Part shown: positions 1-12,970 of the stretch, piece by piece | Layout of the letters: every line of letters starts with the position of its first letter | Numbering within the stretch: position 1 is the first letter of the stretch | Source: Agrypnia vestita | Lineage: Eukaryota > Arthropoda > Insecta > Trichoptera > Phryganeidae | DNA: 64,000 nucleotides | Direction of reading: 5' to 3' | Assembly (NCBI GenBank): GCA_016648135.1 | Contig: JADDOH010000476.1 | Span: 186,001-250,000 of the forward strand | Position numbers and translations under genes: made by a program | The notes under the pieces: generated by a model | The model's database searches: none | What the model saw: only the letters and a program-made list of their open reading frames with translations | What the model was told of the DNA's origin: nothing

Positions 1-960
1 CCAAAACAGGGCTCAGACAAGGTTGTCTAATGTCGCCTATCTTATTCACGGTATTTAAGGACAAGATCAGCCAAAACAGCATTGCCCATAATGGGGTGAG
101 TATTGGGGAAGTGGAGAAGGGTAAACTGTTATTTGCAGATGACGTCGCCTTGCTGGAAAAATCACCAGAAGAGTTACAAATAATCGTCGACAAATTTGAC
201 GAGGAAACAAATCGCGCAGGGATGAGGCTGAGCGCGGATAAATCCGAAATCATGGTGATTGGCAGAAGCAAAGAGCAATGTAACGTAACGTAGCAGAATA
301 GACGTCTAAAATAGATGAACAGTTTCAAATACCTTGGTGTAATACCAGTGAAAGTGAATTAAATAGGAGAATAGGAGCCGCAAGCCAGGTAACACAATCC
401 CTGTATTATCCCGTACTTAGAAAAGCGGAGCTCAGCCAGCGAGTAAAGTTGGCAGTATTCAAATCAGTTTTCAGGCCAACCCTAGTGTACGGCCACGAAC
501 ACTGGATCTTGACCGAAAGAACCCACTCAAGGCTACAAAACCACAAACTAAACCAAAAACTACAAACAAGATGGGATTTCTACGAGGAATAGTATGAGTT
601 ACCGGAAGGGACAGAATCAGAAATACGCAAAAAATAAAATGTCTCGAAGTGGAATCCTTATTGACATTTATCGAGAAGTCACAGTTACGGTGGCTGGGAC
701 ATGCCGGCAGATAGATGGCCAAAGCGGATATTCCAGGCAAGACTAGAAGGTAGAAGAAGGAGCTGGCGGAAACAGTTGCAGGACTGCTGCGAAGCGAGGT
801 TGCAACTTGGGCTGACGTGGAGAGCGAAGTCCAAGATAAGAAGAGTTGGAACCTCCTATTCGGTGCAGGGACCATGTCCCAATAGGATAAGGGGTAGAAA
901 AAGAAGAAGAAAACAACAGTGCTCTCTCACATATACGGTCGAGCGAAGAGTTCGCAGTGT
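1..960 (+). mobile_element. RTE-like LINE remnant (reverse transcriptase 3' half)
   Basis: Degenerate non-LTR retrotransposon of the kind usually annotated 'craniofacial development protein 2-like' or endonuclease-reverse transcriptase in insects. From the left edge it reads KTGLRQGCLMSPILF (RT motif before the catalytic block), then LLFADDVALL, the FADD catalytic box, then a thumb-like segment with MRLSADKSEIMV. Beyond 293 the frame is broken by stops, but reading continues with FKYLGV near 326-345, a conserved RRIGAAS-type helix, FKSVFRPTLVYG, and RWLGHAGR near 690. The element is truncated by the window edge at its 5' side and ends near 900-960 in an A/G-rich tract. It is a fossil. The family assignment is inferred from motif order, without alignment. 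Confidence 0.8.
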
Positions 961-1189
961 TGCAGAATCGCACATTTGAAATAAAATGATACACTTATGT
1001 GATTTCAATAATTGCTCTGTTGGCAAATAGATTCAATGTATATATTACTATTTATATGATTATTATTATTATTTATATTCAATTTATTTTGAAGTATAAT
1101 TCATTATAAATATTATTACTATCCAAAACTGCTACAAAAATGTCACATTGTTTTACACAACGATTTCTTGAACTTAGTACAGGGCGTAC

Positions 1190-1615
1190 TACATTTGATA
1201 TAAAACTTGGCCGACTAGGAAATGCTCCAGGCTGAGAGTCGGCAACCATATATTTTTATGATATGGGTTATTAGGACTATCGAATGGCATTAATTTCATA
1301 CTGGTACTCGATGACGTAATTTTGCCTATTTTTCACCTCCCTAAAATCTGGCCGATTCTATAAAGTGCCAGGGTAGAAGGTGGCAACCCTGTTTTTTCTT
1401 ATCGTACTCGATGCAGGGCATCGAATGTGCCGGGTCTCATTCTGGTACTCGATGACGTAATTTTTACCCAAAAATAGGCGTCATTATTTGGCGATTACAC
1501 AAAACGCTCCAGGATGATCCCGGGCACCCCTTTTTTTTTGATACCCATTCTACAGGACACCACCCTATTCAAGTCCCATCCAGGTACTCGATGACGTAGG
1601 GTTGACGACGGTCAG
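1190..1615. repeat. Diverged tandem repeat, about 140-bp unit
   Basis: Three units share the core TACTCGATGACGTA, at about 1304, 1444 and 1585. Each is preceded by a C/T-rich lead (TCTCATTCTGG or similar) and followed by a G/C-richer half with CTCCAGG-like and GGCAACC-like blocks. Spacing is roughly 140 bp. No coding potential is visible. It may be a short satellite array or the repetitive end of a larger transposon. Confidence 0.6.
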
Positions 1616-1880
1616 CTCCTAGACTATATTCTCAGATCTCATTTGAGATTCTGCTCTTTTAGAGGACAATAATACACTGCAATCAAGTATGGAATTCCAG
1701 CCATATTATATAAATTTGGAAGAATATAAATTTGTAAAATTATTTTAAAACAAAATTGATTGATCAGATCTGATAAATTCAGATTACTCTTATTTGAAGA
1801 GCATTTCTTTAATTAATGTGTACTTACTGTTGAAAAAAAGTCAATGTAATAACTATTTCATAATATGAAATTCCATATTA

Positions 1881-2324
1881 GGAGCCATCCAAAAATTACG
1901 CCAGGGGGGAGGAAGGGGTCAACAAAGTGTGACATCGTGTGACATGGGGGGGAGGGACAATTCATAAGCTTCATGACGTCACATGTATAAATCTAAAGTA
2001 TTAAAACTCAACTCTAACGAAAATCTTTAAAATATTACGAGAGGGGTTTTTACCACCACCTGTTTTGATTAATCAAACGTCACAATGTAAGAATATGTAA
2101 TATTTCTAGAATGCTTAATTTATTGTTGATTTTACGAAAAAATATTTTAATTAGAAATGTATAAATAATTTTGGAATTGCTGTTCTGATTTGATAAATTT
2201 TAAATTGCAAAACATGTAACGTCACACCAGGAGAGGGGGGGGTCACACAAAGTGACCACCTGTGATAAGAACGGGGGGCTCAAAAAATCATGAAATTCGT
2301 GTGACATAATATATGGATGGCCCC
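1881..2324. mobile_element. PIF/Harbinger-like MITE with TTA target duplication
   Basis: The left end GGAGCCATCCAAAAATTACG pairs with a right end whose reverse complement starts GGGGCCATCCATATATTATG. Both ends then run into a G-rich tract followed by a TCACACAAAGTG-type motif. TTA flanks both sides (1878-1880 and 2325-2327), the target duplication typical of PIF/Harbinger. No transposase is encoded. Insects often carry this end type. Confidence 0.75.
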
Positions 2325-2327
2325 TTA

Positions 2328-5300
2328 GTTAAGCATGTATATGAGCAACAGAACTTAATTAAGATATTTAATTGATACCAAATTGTTACCTTCCGAGAAA
2401 CTCTTTCCAAACGATGATCCCATTTTGAATTTTGGTACTTCTCAGTATGACATCTTGACATTTACTGAATAAACTGACACCGTTTAATGATGCCATTGAA
2501 GAAAAAGGTAACTATAAAAATAAATTCACGTAATTCGTGTGAGTTTTAAAAACTTAATCAAATTGTTTATAGAATTAATCTAATCCGAAAGCTTAATGCT
2601 TAGCAGCCCGCATTACAGAAAAAAATATTATAACAATTTATATTTGACTGCTAAAGGATTGATTGCACGAATTGATTTCTCAGAAAAACTTACGCTTTCA
2701 TTGTCTCCCTTCTTTCTTGTAAATATAGGGAGACCACTTGCCGTTATTAATGCTAAAATGTGGATGGTCATTTTGACCCTCTCGATTAAATATTATCAAA
2801 CTCCAAATATCTTGATGACTGCGTTCCCAACGTTTGTTTACAATACCTTTTATTTATCTAGTTCTAGCATAGGGTTATTAATACATAAAACCTTAAAACA
2901 TTTCCAAAATGCTTTGTTAGATTATACATTCTGAATTATTTGAAAGTCGACAGCCAGCGGCTGACGGTCCACAGAACAAAGACAAATCATACCAAAACAA
3001 ACTAAAAACCGAAACAAACACAGAAAAGAGACACCTATAGGTAAATAAGCACAGAATGGCACAGAATATGTAAATAAGTCACGGAGCAATTTATTTTTGA
3101 CAGATAACACCATAAACAATTATTTTTCATAAATATTATATTGTAACCTAGAGCTTCTTTTCATCTTTTCTATGACTACAGCTGAATCTGTATATTCGGT
3201 ATTTTCAAATGTTTCAAGAAAATACATCATAATTTTCTGTAACTCTCTCATCTCATCGGTAATATATAAACGATTAGAAAAAAAACATTAGATCTAAATA
3301 ATAGAGCACAGAGATACACTCTCTGTATTGTAATGATTGTAATTGTTTTGTGTTAAGAAATTAGATATTTGTGTAGATGCGGCTTTCTAGTTGTATAAAT
3401 ATTTTGTGCATATGCATTAAAATCGAGAGATGTCGCTAGTTCCAAAATTACCAAATACGCATTATGGTATTCCGCGCGTAAAAATCAATATATTTCCGTG
3501 ATACGATATGAATATGATTACTTTGTGTGGTTGAATTTTTAACGTTAGTAAAAATAAATCTCGTGAAATTCCTTAATTGAATTAAAGTGACCAAAGAGAT
3601 AAATGGTTTGGTTTATCTAATCTGAAAACTGATTCAAATTTTCATGGACACAAAGGTAATGTTTTTTAGTAGTAAAATAGCCAATGAAAATTAGAGAATT
3701 TATTTAAAATTTAATATTCTTTAAATTGCACAATTGACGATTTAATTGTCATCGCGTTTATTATCCCGTATACTGCGCTTAATAAAATAAATAATAAAAC
3801 CAACAAATTTACAGAAAATAAATATGTTGGACAAGATGAATAAAGAAATCTATTTTATTTTACTACCAAAATATTGTATGTTTTATAATTTAGGATGAAA
3901 TGACACTTTTTAAACTTATTTAAAATTAAAATATAATTTTCCTAAACTGAAGTGCTACATTCAAGGGGATAGAATATACATTTATTTATTACAGTGGATT
4001 TTAAAACTTCTGTTGTTTCCTTAAATCAAAATGTATGTGGTGTGAACCTAAGAGGATGACCTAAGGATCTAAAAAAGGCTAGTACTACTAAAGGTAAAAA
4101 CTATGTAATGAGAAGCTCTGTGGTCTAGAGGTAAAACAGCGACTCATGAGTAATGGATTTGATTCCCAAAGAGTGTACAATAAGAAAAAAAAAAGATTAA
4201 TAAATTACAGATTAGGTTTGGTCTAGATATTCTAATTAAAATTATAGAATTTTAGTAATACTTATGCTGGCATATCTTAGAAATCAATGAAACAATGAAA
4301 GGGACTGAGCGGTCTGAAAATGGAAAGTAACAAATACGAAACTGATTAATCATGGTATTTCATGTAAGTATTATTATTATATTATTTTTTTTAAATGAGA
4401 AAGGGAGTATAATAAAAACTTGGTTTTTATAGGTTACTTTTTTATTTTTTAGTCTAATAGGTAATACTATACTTACTATAGTTTAGTGTTTATGTAGTTT
4501 CTTTAAAATGGTTCCTGTTTCATTTTTAGTCTGTCCAAGGAATTGTGCACCATTTGGTTCGGTCTCCGTAAAAGTTGTTTGCCCCATGTATAGCCTACCA
4601 TCCTGCCCACAAAAATATAAATTATATTGAATGCCTAAACAATCTAAAATATAGCCTAGACAAACTTTTGTACATATTTTCAATATTTAGTTCTGCGCAA
4701 TATGTAGGTATCTCCCTTTCTGAATCCCGGGTTACTCATCTACGAGATAAACACTTTCTAGTATGTAAATGTAAATATGTAAGCACCTTGTAATATTCGT
4801 TTATAATACGAAGCCAGTGATTGGAAGAAATAATAACTAGCAAGTTATTTTAAAACCGAATGACTTGACTGAATAGTACAAGATAATAAATTTGTTGGAA
4901 CTGAACTTATTCTAAAGGTCAGTGATAAGATGAAGATAAATATTTTCAGTGTGAACTGTCTTCCTTGAAGAATTTCGTAATTTTGACCAAATGAAAAACT
5001 GTTGCAAAAAGTTTTGGTATATTTTAACAATGTGATAGGACTCCAGATTTCGAAGAGTTTATTTAAAGAACAAGCACTGCAGAAAACAAATGATACCAGT
5101 AGAAATCATTGCCTGTCTCACTAGAAGAATCTGTGTTGAGGTAGGTCTGCTTCGTGATTTTCTCTCGAGAGAAATTTCTACATTTCTAGATGCACACTGC
5201 TTAGGAAAAAGCCATGGACTCTTTTTATAAGTATTGGTTGGTTGCGCTTAGTTAAATCTTTATACTAAGCTAAGCTAATTTGAGCTGTGAACTGCCTTAA

Positions 5301-5585
5301 TGTTAGAGTAGACTATTCATAATTATGTAATTCTAACTTCCTGTGCCACCTCATTAAGGTTTTGCAATGTCCTAAAATATTTGGGCACGGCACCAAATAA
5401 ATCAGTTAAAATACGTAAATTGAAAACTATGTAAATTTAAAAAACTGTACGCACACGAAATATACAAGATACATTCAGCCAGATAAACATACTTGCAGTC
5501 TAACGATTGAGAAATTGAGATAGAATAATAAATAAGCAAATAACAGAAATTATTTGAGAAATTTCAAATCATGCTTAACATTTCA
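2328..5585. other. AT-rich intergenic stretch upstream of the palmitoyltransferase gene
   Basis: I see no convincing gene. An open frame at 2596-2934 (112 codons) has no recognisable motif and is probably chance. Around 4111-4180 lies a degenerate tRNA-like block (see separate entry). Around 4393-4435 is a fragment matching the end of the element at 47957-48262. Any promoter and 5' untranslated exon of the downstream gene should lie here, but I cannot place them. Confidence 0.5.
4108..4180 (+). repeat. Degenerate tRNA-like / SINE fragment
   Basis: The block AGCTCTGTGGTCTAGAGGT resembles a polymerase III box A, and about 30 bases later GGATTTGATTCCC resembles a decayed box B. The tail runs into an A-rich tract. 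Stem pairing is too poor for a working tRNA. A SINE-derived fragment is the best reading. Confidence 0.4.
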
Positions 5586-5766
5586 GGTTAGCAAGCCTGG
5601 CTTGTAGATCACCGCCACGGAGACATCACCCGGCAAGGTGGGCGGGGGCGAGGCGACAGGGGACTGGGGCGGGGGAGGAGGCGGTGGGGGCCTGGCCCTC
5701 AGCAGCAAGGTGCACCCCAGTCCCGGGGCGGCGCGCGGGGTGTGGGCGCTGCCGCCCCCCTGCGAC
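5586..5766 (+). promoter_or_regulatory. GC-rich 5' leader of the palmitoyltransferase first coding exon
   Basis: A tttcag acceptor-like site ends at 5585. What follows is strikingly GC-rich against the AT-rich surroundings, with a G-tract region at about 5640-5695. The frame of the downstream gene is open here as a glycine-rich run but carries TAG at 5605 and no ATG before 5767. I therefore read it as 5' untranslated leader. Initiation at the GTG at 5638 seems unlikely. Confidence 0.5.
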
Positions 5767-8700
5767 ATGGTGGCTGATTCCGAGCGTTTGGCTGCGCATG
5801 ATGCTGACTGTGCCGAGTCTCATCTCTTAGGCTCGCAGGCATCAGAGCTGGTATTTGATGCGGTCAAGGCTGGGTAAGAGAAAGTTAAGAAATTTTAGTG
5901 CATAATTAATTTGGTTAAATTTTAAAATAAGTTAAATATGCGGGGTATAAAAGCAAAGGCATCAGTATCAGGCAATATCAAAAAAATTAAGAAAACAGTC
6001 AACGAGGATTACTAATTTAGAATATACTGAATTTTTAGATTTTAAAGGAAATATGTACAGCTAGATATGTGTGAATTAATAGAACAACTAAAAATGACGA
6101 CGATCTCTTTTCTATTTATTAACATATCAGGGTTTGATGTGTAGGCTCAGCTGCTTCGGGATTTTTATCAGATATCTTCCGTCAGTCTGATATATTACGC
6201 GACTCTTTAAAAAAAAATATTTTGGTGCAAGATTACGATTCAATAACCAAAAATTGCTTCTTAATGGCTAGTCTTTTTGACTGTGTCTGTGTAGTTAGAT
6301 TTCCTCTTCCTACATTTTTGCATCCTTTTATCTCCTTTTTTCTAATAGCATCATATTTATCACATTTTTTCATAAACATCCTACCAAGAAGAAATATATT
6401 TTTCAAATAAATTTGTATGACTTATTTCCAGTGATGTATCTGAGATAGAAAGATTGGTGGAAAAACTGGGAGCCGAAGCGCTAAGTGGAAGGGATCGCCA
6501 TGGTTACACAGCTGCACACTGGGCCGCCCTAGATGGCAGTGTGGAGGTAGTGCGCCACCTGGTAGAGCGTAGCGCTCCCGTGGACTTGTCCTGTCTGGGC
6601 ACGCAGGGCCCACGTCCCATTCATTGGGCTTGTCGAAAAGGGCACGCTGCTGTTGTGCAAGTTCTGCTGCAGGCGGGAGTGGCAGTAAATGCAGCTGACT
6701 TTAAAGGTTAGATGAGAATAAAGCTACCACAGATAAATTAATGTATACATATTACTCTTCTTTGAACATAAAACTTATAGGGAAATACACATGGGTTTAT
6801 TTAAGATTTTGCAGGTATTTTTAACAATCACAAAGAAACCAATGTAAAATAGTGTGAATAACTAATTGAATTATAAATTGTTGTTTACAGAATGTATGTT
6901 TCAGAGTGAGGTTACAGGGAAAACGACTTATCAAAGAAATGTCGTTTTGACATTTTCAATAATGACAGTTTTATCTTTTGTCAGTCATGAACAAGTTTTT
7001 TCCTACATTGAACTCCTGCATTTCAATTTCTACCACTATATTCTATGAATCTCTTCATTTCCTACATTAAACTCCTGCATTTCAATTTCTATGAATCTCT
7101 TCATATTCCACTATATAACATGGAATCAGCTTCATATGACAGTCGTTTAATTTTTAGTTTATTCATCGTTGTATGTATTATTATATTAAAAAAGAGAAGA
7201 TGTATGAATGTGGCCGAAGCAAAGGTGGTGTGCCAGGATAGAAGAGTGTGGCATTCAATCCTCTCTACCTACCCCTACGGAGAAACGGCGTGATGGTTAG
7301 TTGGTTAGTTTTAGTTAAACACATGGCAGATTTTGCCGCATGACTAGAAGTCGAAGCTAATATTTATTTTCTTCTTCAAACAAAGCAAAATTGTTTTGTG
7401 GTGACATTATAATTATAATTTATAGAAATAAATTTTGTTGACACCACTTTTTTATTGAAAAAAATCAACATGTTTCAGAACTTATGGCATATACATTTGT
7501 ATCCTGACAAAAGGGCCATGGACTCTGAAACATTTTGATTTTTTTCAATAAAACAGTGGTGTAAACAAAGTTTATTTCTATAAATTATAATACTAATATT
7601 TATTGTTACAAAATTACAACAAATTTCTCAACATTAGGTCTGTACAGAGATAGTTATCGAAATTTTCTATATTATGACTTTATTTAACGCCGCACGGAGT
7701 TACTCAGCCATGAGAAGCGGGGTCTTCCTACACTTCTTTTACCACTTATTTTTCTCTGGATGATGAGTTGGTTAAGACTGTAATTTGGTCCTCTCGTAAT
7801 ATGTCCGAGATATTCCAGTTTTCTCGTCCTGATAGTTTGCAGTGCTTTTCGGAGTATGTCAATTCTTATTATGCAACAATTAATATAGTTTTGTTTTTCA
7901 GGATTGACACCGTTAATGACAGCCTGCATGTACGGCCGGACCGCCACAGCCGCGTATCTTTTGGGAATGGGAGCGCTAACACACCTCACTGATATAAATG
8001 GAGATACAGCCTTACATTGGGCAGCCTACAAAGGACATGCCGACCTAATAAGACTTCTAATGTACTCTGGTGTCGATCTTCACAAAACTGATAATTTTGG
8101 GTCAACTCCTTTGCATTTGGCTTGTCTTTCTGGAAATTTGACATGTGTGAAACTATTGTGTGAAAAGGTAATAAAAATTACTACTTTTTGATTAAAAATT
8201 ATTTTGCAAGTAGATAATAAGTTATTATATATAGTAGAACCTCGTTAATTCGAGGGACCCGAAAAAAATATTTAAAATTTGTACAAAAAACAAAATTTAA
8301 AAATCGCTCTTCGATTGCGAAATTTGCCAAAAATTGTAAAAGTCATGAAAAAGGTCATTAATTTGCCAAAAATGTCTGAATTTTTTGCATATTTCAATAA
8401 ATCATTTCAAAAATGCAATATTTATTATATTATACAAAGGTGAAATTTTATTACTAAAGGACCCATTTGATATATTTGTTGTTCTCCCTTGGAAAAAAAA
8501 CTAAATATTTTTTTCAGTCAAATTTAAAAAAAATTATGGGGGTTAGAAATTATTTCGAATTACGAATTATTGGGGTTTTCGAATTATCGAAATTAATCTA
8601 CTTACTATGTAATTAACATTTTAGAACTTATGGGTTTTAAAAAATTCAAATTATGATGAGTTTCGAATTATTGGGGTTCAAATTAATGGAGTTTTACTGT

Positions 8701-10740
8701 ATTTTGCTTTATTCATTACATATATTTCTCATATTAGATAATGTTATTTAAAATGCCTAGCCTCACCTTCTTAATTATTCTAATCACCAATAACCACAAA
8801 GAACAACACATGTCTAGAGTGAAGATAAATGAATTTATAAACAGCAGATTTTATTCAGCATGAATTTATAAACAGAAGGTCTCATTGACATGCATCTTTA
8901 ACAAATACACTGAATTATTTCAGATAAAGACGGAATTGGAACCGAGAGATAAAAATGGCAAAACACCGCTGATGTTAGCGCAAAGTCATCGCCACATAGA
9001 GGTCGTAAAAATGCTGCAGTCAGAAATGAAAAAGAAAAGTCGATGGCTTCCTCCCATATCTGAGTTGTGGGGGCTCCTCTTTGGGGGAGCGGGGGATTCC
9101 AAAGGACCCCTTCTACTTTTCCTCATTTCAGTTCTGTTATGGGGTTATCCTATGTACATCATTCGGGTGTGTTGTTAATCACTTACTCAACTAACTTGGA
9201 TTATAGTAATCTTTCCTAAATACCATTGATTTTTATGAAAATGGATTGTGTGATTTGTGGAAAACGCAATAACCAATGGTTTAAACGAAAGATTACTATA
9301 ATCCAATTGGATGCAACCAGTCCTAAAGTATTCATGTATTTACTTTCTAATATATTATATACATAGTATTCATAAATTTAATTAGATTTCTAATATGAAT
9401 AGTTTTTGTTTCCTGTAATATTTAAAAATAAATTTATGTTAATTAACTAAATCATTAAATATATTGAAATTAAAAAATGTGGACTTACTTTAAAAGTTTT
9501 TGATCTTCATTGATATGTGTATAAAGACTATGTGTATAAAGATTAAACTATACTCTCATGCCCTAGATTAACGGTCGGTATGTATCATTTGGTTATTCTG
9601 GCCTGCGCACAGAATACAATAGAAAATGAATTCTCGCTTGCTTTCTAGAGTCTTAGAAGGAATACTGTAGAAAACGAGTGGTAATTTGCATAGAATTTTG
9701 AGACAAGCTTTATCTGCGCACACACACCCCTACAGATTTGATACATGGGTAGTTAGTATTTTGCAGTTGGGCAACGTTGTCTTCTGAGGCATAACTTAGT
9801 AGCATTTCTTTCTCCGGTTGAATAATTTCTTAAATCAAATAATAAAAAGCAATTACAGATGTATGTGTATGATATGACATTTTTCATTGCAGTGTATACC
9901 AATAACTTGGAATAGCCTTAGAAGGTCTCACTATTGCTTCATATATTGGAACATCGTCATGTGGCTGAGTTGGATAATAGCCAACCGAAGAGATCCCGGC
10001 TACATCCCACTAAACTCCGATACATATTATAGAGCCATTAAACAGATACCATATTTTGACAAGTGGAAGAAGAGAAACGTTACCCTGTCACGCTTATGCC
10101 ACAGCTGCAGATGTTTGAGGCCCTTGAGAGCTAAACATTGTCGTGTTTGTAACCGCTGCGTTTCATATTTCGACCACCACTGTCCATTTATTTATAACTG
10201 TGTCGGTTTAAGAAATAGAATGTGGTTTTTCCTGTTTGTCATGAGTATAGCTATAAACTGCTCCTTCACCATTTATTTTGCTTGTTACTGTGTGATGATT
10301 GAAGGATTTGGACTACTGTACATTTTAGGACTTTTGGAAGCTGTTGTCTTCTGCGGACTGGGATGGATACTGACTTGCACTTCTGTAAGTACACAACACT
10401 ACCAGAGTTTAAAAGATACATATAATATTTCATCTCATTAAACTGGCCATCTATCTGCTTGATGGCTTTTCAACTGAGAAATTATGTGAATCACAAAATA
10501 ATTCAATTTGGTAATATTCCTCTCACAAAAACGTATTTTGCATTCCAGATACTCCATGCGTGTATGAATCTTACAACAAATGAGATGTTTAATTATAAAA
10601 GATATCCATATCTTAGAGACAAGAGGGGGCGATATCAAAATCCATTTTCCAGAGGACCTATCTTAAATTTGATAGAATTTTTTGTGTGTCTTCCTGATAA
10701 ATATGACGAACAGGATGTTCTTAATGAAGATCAACTTTGA
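5767..10740 (+). CDS. Patsas: Ankyrin-repeat DHHC palmitoyltransferase (Patsas-like), six exons
   Basis: Predicted protein S-acyltransferase that attaches palmitate to cysteines of target proteins at Golgi or other inner membranes. Coding exons are 5767-5873, 6432-6706, 7902-8167, 8924-9166, 9893-10384 and 10549-10740, all with GT/AG borders. They sum to 1575 nt (524 aa) and stay in frame. Residues about 27-235 form ankyrin repeats (GYTAAHWAALDG, PIHWACRKGH, TALHWAAYKGH, TPLHLACLSGN, TPLMLAQSHRH). A membrane span near 278-296 is followed by a second near 310-327, then the cysteine-rich domain with DHHC at 391-394, two more spans, and a TTNE motif (the family TTxE) opening the last exon. The DHHCPFIYNCVG context and length fit the Patsas branch better than Hip14/ZDHHC17, which has DHHCPW; this is from memory of the families. 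The start is the first in-frame ATG after the TAG at 5605, with G at -3 and +4. Confidence 0.85.
6995..7115 (+). repeat. Imperfect tandem duplication in intron 2
   Basis: The segment TTTCCTACATTGAACTCCTG is repeated with one change about 55 bases later, and the trailing block CTATGAATCTCTTCAT also occurs twice. This is a simple local duplication in the second intron of the palmitoyltransferase gene. Confidence 0.65.
7413..7592. mobile_element. Palindromic MITE, about 180 bp
   Basis: The left arm TATAGAAATAAATTTTGTTG and the right arm are near-perfect reverse complements over about 70 bases: both hold a CACCACT block, an ATTGAAAAAAATCAA block and TGTTTCAGA. The short centre contains GCATATACATTTGTATCC. 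There is no coding content. It lies in intron 2. Confidence 0.75.
7690..7880 (-). mobile_element. LINE 3'-end fragment
   Basis: On the minus strand the frame reads IRTRKLEYLGHITRG, then LIIQRKISGKRSVGRP and FSWLSN, the conserved C-terminal block of insect endonuclease-reverse transcriptase LINEs. It stops close to exon 3 of the palmitoyltransferase (acceptor 7901). It is a short truncated fossil. Confidence 0.75.
8232..8699. mobile_element. pogo/Tigger-type MITE
   Basis: The left end AGTAGAACCTCGTTAATTCG is matched by a right end reading AATGGAGTTTTACTG, with TA on each side. Inside are repeated GAATTA/AAATTCG blocks and no transposase. Relatives occur at 16173-17914, 19376-19811, 27230-27309 (one end), 30441-30850 and 56014-56303. 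It lies in intron 3 of the palmitoyltransferase gene. Confidence 0.75.
9190..9323. mobile_element. Short MITE with GATTATAGTAATCTTT termini
   Basis: The left side ACTTGGATTATAGTAATC and the right side GATTACTATAATCCAATTGG are inverted repeats, followed by GCAACCAGTCC. The same termini bound copies at 36295-36435 and 63267-63414. It is non-coding and lies in intron 4. Confidence 0.65.
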
Positions 10741-12970
10741 TGAGCCAAATAGCTAAAGTGTGAACCAAGCTTGGGGATGCAAATATAAAAGTACGCTTTT
10801 TTCTAGCTAAAATATTGCCTCACGCCAATTCTGAGCACAAATTGTGATATTATATTAAATAATATATCTTTTATGAAAATTGTTAAAATTGTTCTGGAAT
10901 CATTTAGACTGGTTTTAGGAATATCGTTAATTATAATAATTAAGATATTGTTTTATTATTACAATAACAACTATAAACCTATCGCTTTTTGAATGTTTGA
11001 CATTTTAGTGTATAATATATCTGATATAAATATTTAATGTGTATAAGATACAGAAATCCCAGAAGGCAATATATAGAATTATCATATTGACATGGAGATT
11101 TTTTATTAGTATTGTATAATCCACGAAGTGATTTTAGGCTCATGGTAAGATAATTATTACACAATGTATAAAAAAATTACAAAAGTAGCATTGTACAAAA
11201 GGTCTTACGTATTTAAGTTCCATGAACTATAATATCATATATATGTGACAAGGATATAAATTAAAAAAAAATTAAAGCCGAAAATTTCTTAAGCTTAATT
11301 TTGAAATGATGGTAGTCTGTTCACTCCTTCCAATTATATGCTATATAACTTATACTCCACCTTTATTTTCATTAAAAAAAAACTAATACTCTCTGTGCCG
11401 TTTGCTAAACTGTTTTTTCAATTCTATTGTTCAATTTAAATTTGGCTATTTGAATGCCACACTTTCTTTATTATATAGAACAATTAATTTTTCTGAACAT
11501 GTTTAACCACTTGTCCAATTTGAAATTAAATATTAATGTTTACATTTTACATTTAAATATGAATGTTTAAATAGATATTTAACAGAAATGAACAAGTCAA
11601 TAATTGTTGCACATTTCCAAGTAGAAATAATTCTACGTTGCAGTCTTTGTAAAAAAATAAAAATGTTGTTTTTTCATAATCGTAAAATTAAAAATGGCAT
11701 ATTACATGGGCATCTTAAAAAATGAACTCTGATGATAAAGTTGAGTAAAGTCCAAGTTTACACGGAGGATTGAATGGATACTGCATAGTTTTCAGTCAAC
11801 TAATCATCCAATATGTGTAAAATATTTGATAAAATTTTCAAAAAGCTGATGTACAGTTTATTTGTGTTTGATAAGTTAAATTTACATATCACCTTTGTTA
11901 GTAATGATAAAATGCGAATGGGTTAATGTTAAATTATGACAAAGCTAGAATAATCAATTTAGCAATTGTCAAACCAATTGGTGGAAATTGTGTATCAAAA
12001 ATCACAAATTGAAATATAGTGCTTTTAGATAATTATATTTGCAGGTAATCTTTATCAGACATACTCTAGGGCTTTGCCTTTGTTTTATTCTCATTATGCA
12101 GTAAAATTGAAGCGCAGTATAGTACTTAGCAATACATTGCTAATTTCATATCCAATAATACTACTGCATGTCACATTAAGAAAAAACGTGAGTTTTGTGG
12201 AAATTAAGTACATGTCTTAAATGTCTCATCTCAGAAGCTTAATGTTCAAAGTCAGGTATAAAATGAAATAAACCTAAGATGCAAATCTCAATGAAATTCT
12301 CTACATTGGTAAATAAAATTCACACATACATTCTATTTGTTGAAAAGACGTATTAACAGGGACATGATTTTGATGTTTATCGACTTATGTACTTTTTTTG
12401 CTAATTGCCACAGATTTGTTTGTTTTGCTGTTTTTAATGGCATTTTTTCCTTATAATTTATAAGGACTATTAAATCACTCTAACTCAACGCCCAGTATAA
12501 TCTAATTATTTTAGAGCTCTGAGATAAATATAAGACATTTCAATCTCATTAAGATGACCGTAACTACTTTCAGTTTGATTCACTGTTTGGAAAGTTTACG
12601 TTCTCAAACCATAATAAAAAACTTCAAATGTAAAGAATGTTATGAAAATCATTATCAATTAAAGGAAACCCAGTAAATTCAATAATCTCAAGCTTTAATC
12701 ATAGTCATGGTATTGCAAATGTAGAGCAGGAGTACCTACATAATAAATTTCAAGATAAATTTAATTGTAAATGTTGAGGATTGCCCTCAGTTGCAAACAA
12801 GTTGTGTTGTGATAGGAATGAGAAATAATTTTGCAATTTGCGCCTTGAAAATGCCAAGGATAAAAGAAATACGTCAATTAGATGCTGGTGTACAGTACAT
12901 TTATGTACTGTGTAGGTAAGCAGTGAACTAAAAGGAGTGTGGATTTTTTGAAATGTAGAAATCATTACTA
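10741..12970. other. 3' flank of the palmitoyltransferase; AT-rich, no gene seen
   Basis: This stretch includes the 3' untranslated region of the gene ending at 10740. Several AATAAA-like hexamers occur but none can be preferred. No open frame in it shows a recognisable domain. The right border is the terminal repeat of the mariner element. Confidence 0.5.

Noticed and set aside
2596..2934. 112-codon open frame
   Set aside because: No recognisable domain, no splice or codon support, AT-rich surroundings; probably chance.
5767..10740. Hip14/ZDHHC17 orthologue
   Set aside because: Shorter protein, DHHCPF instead of DHHCPW and four spans, with ankyrin sequence unlike ZDHHC17; Patsas-type fits better.
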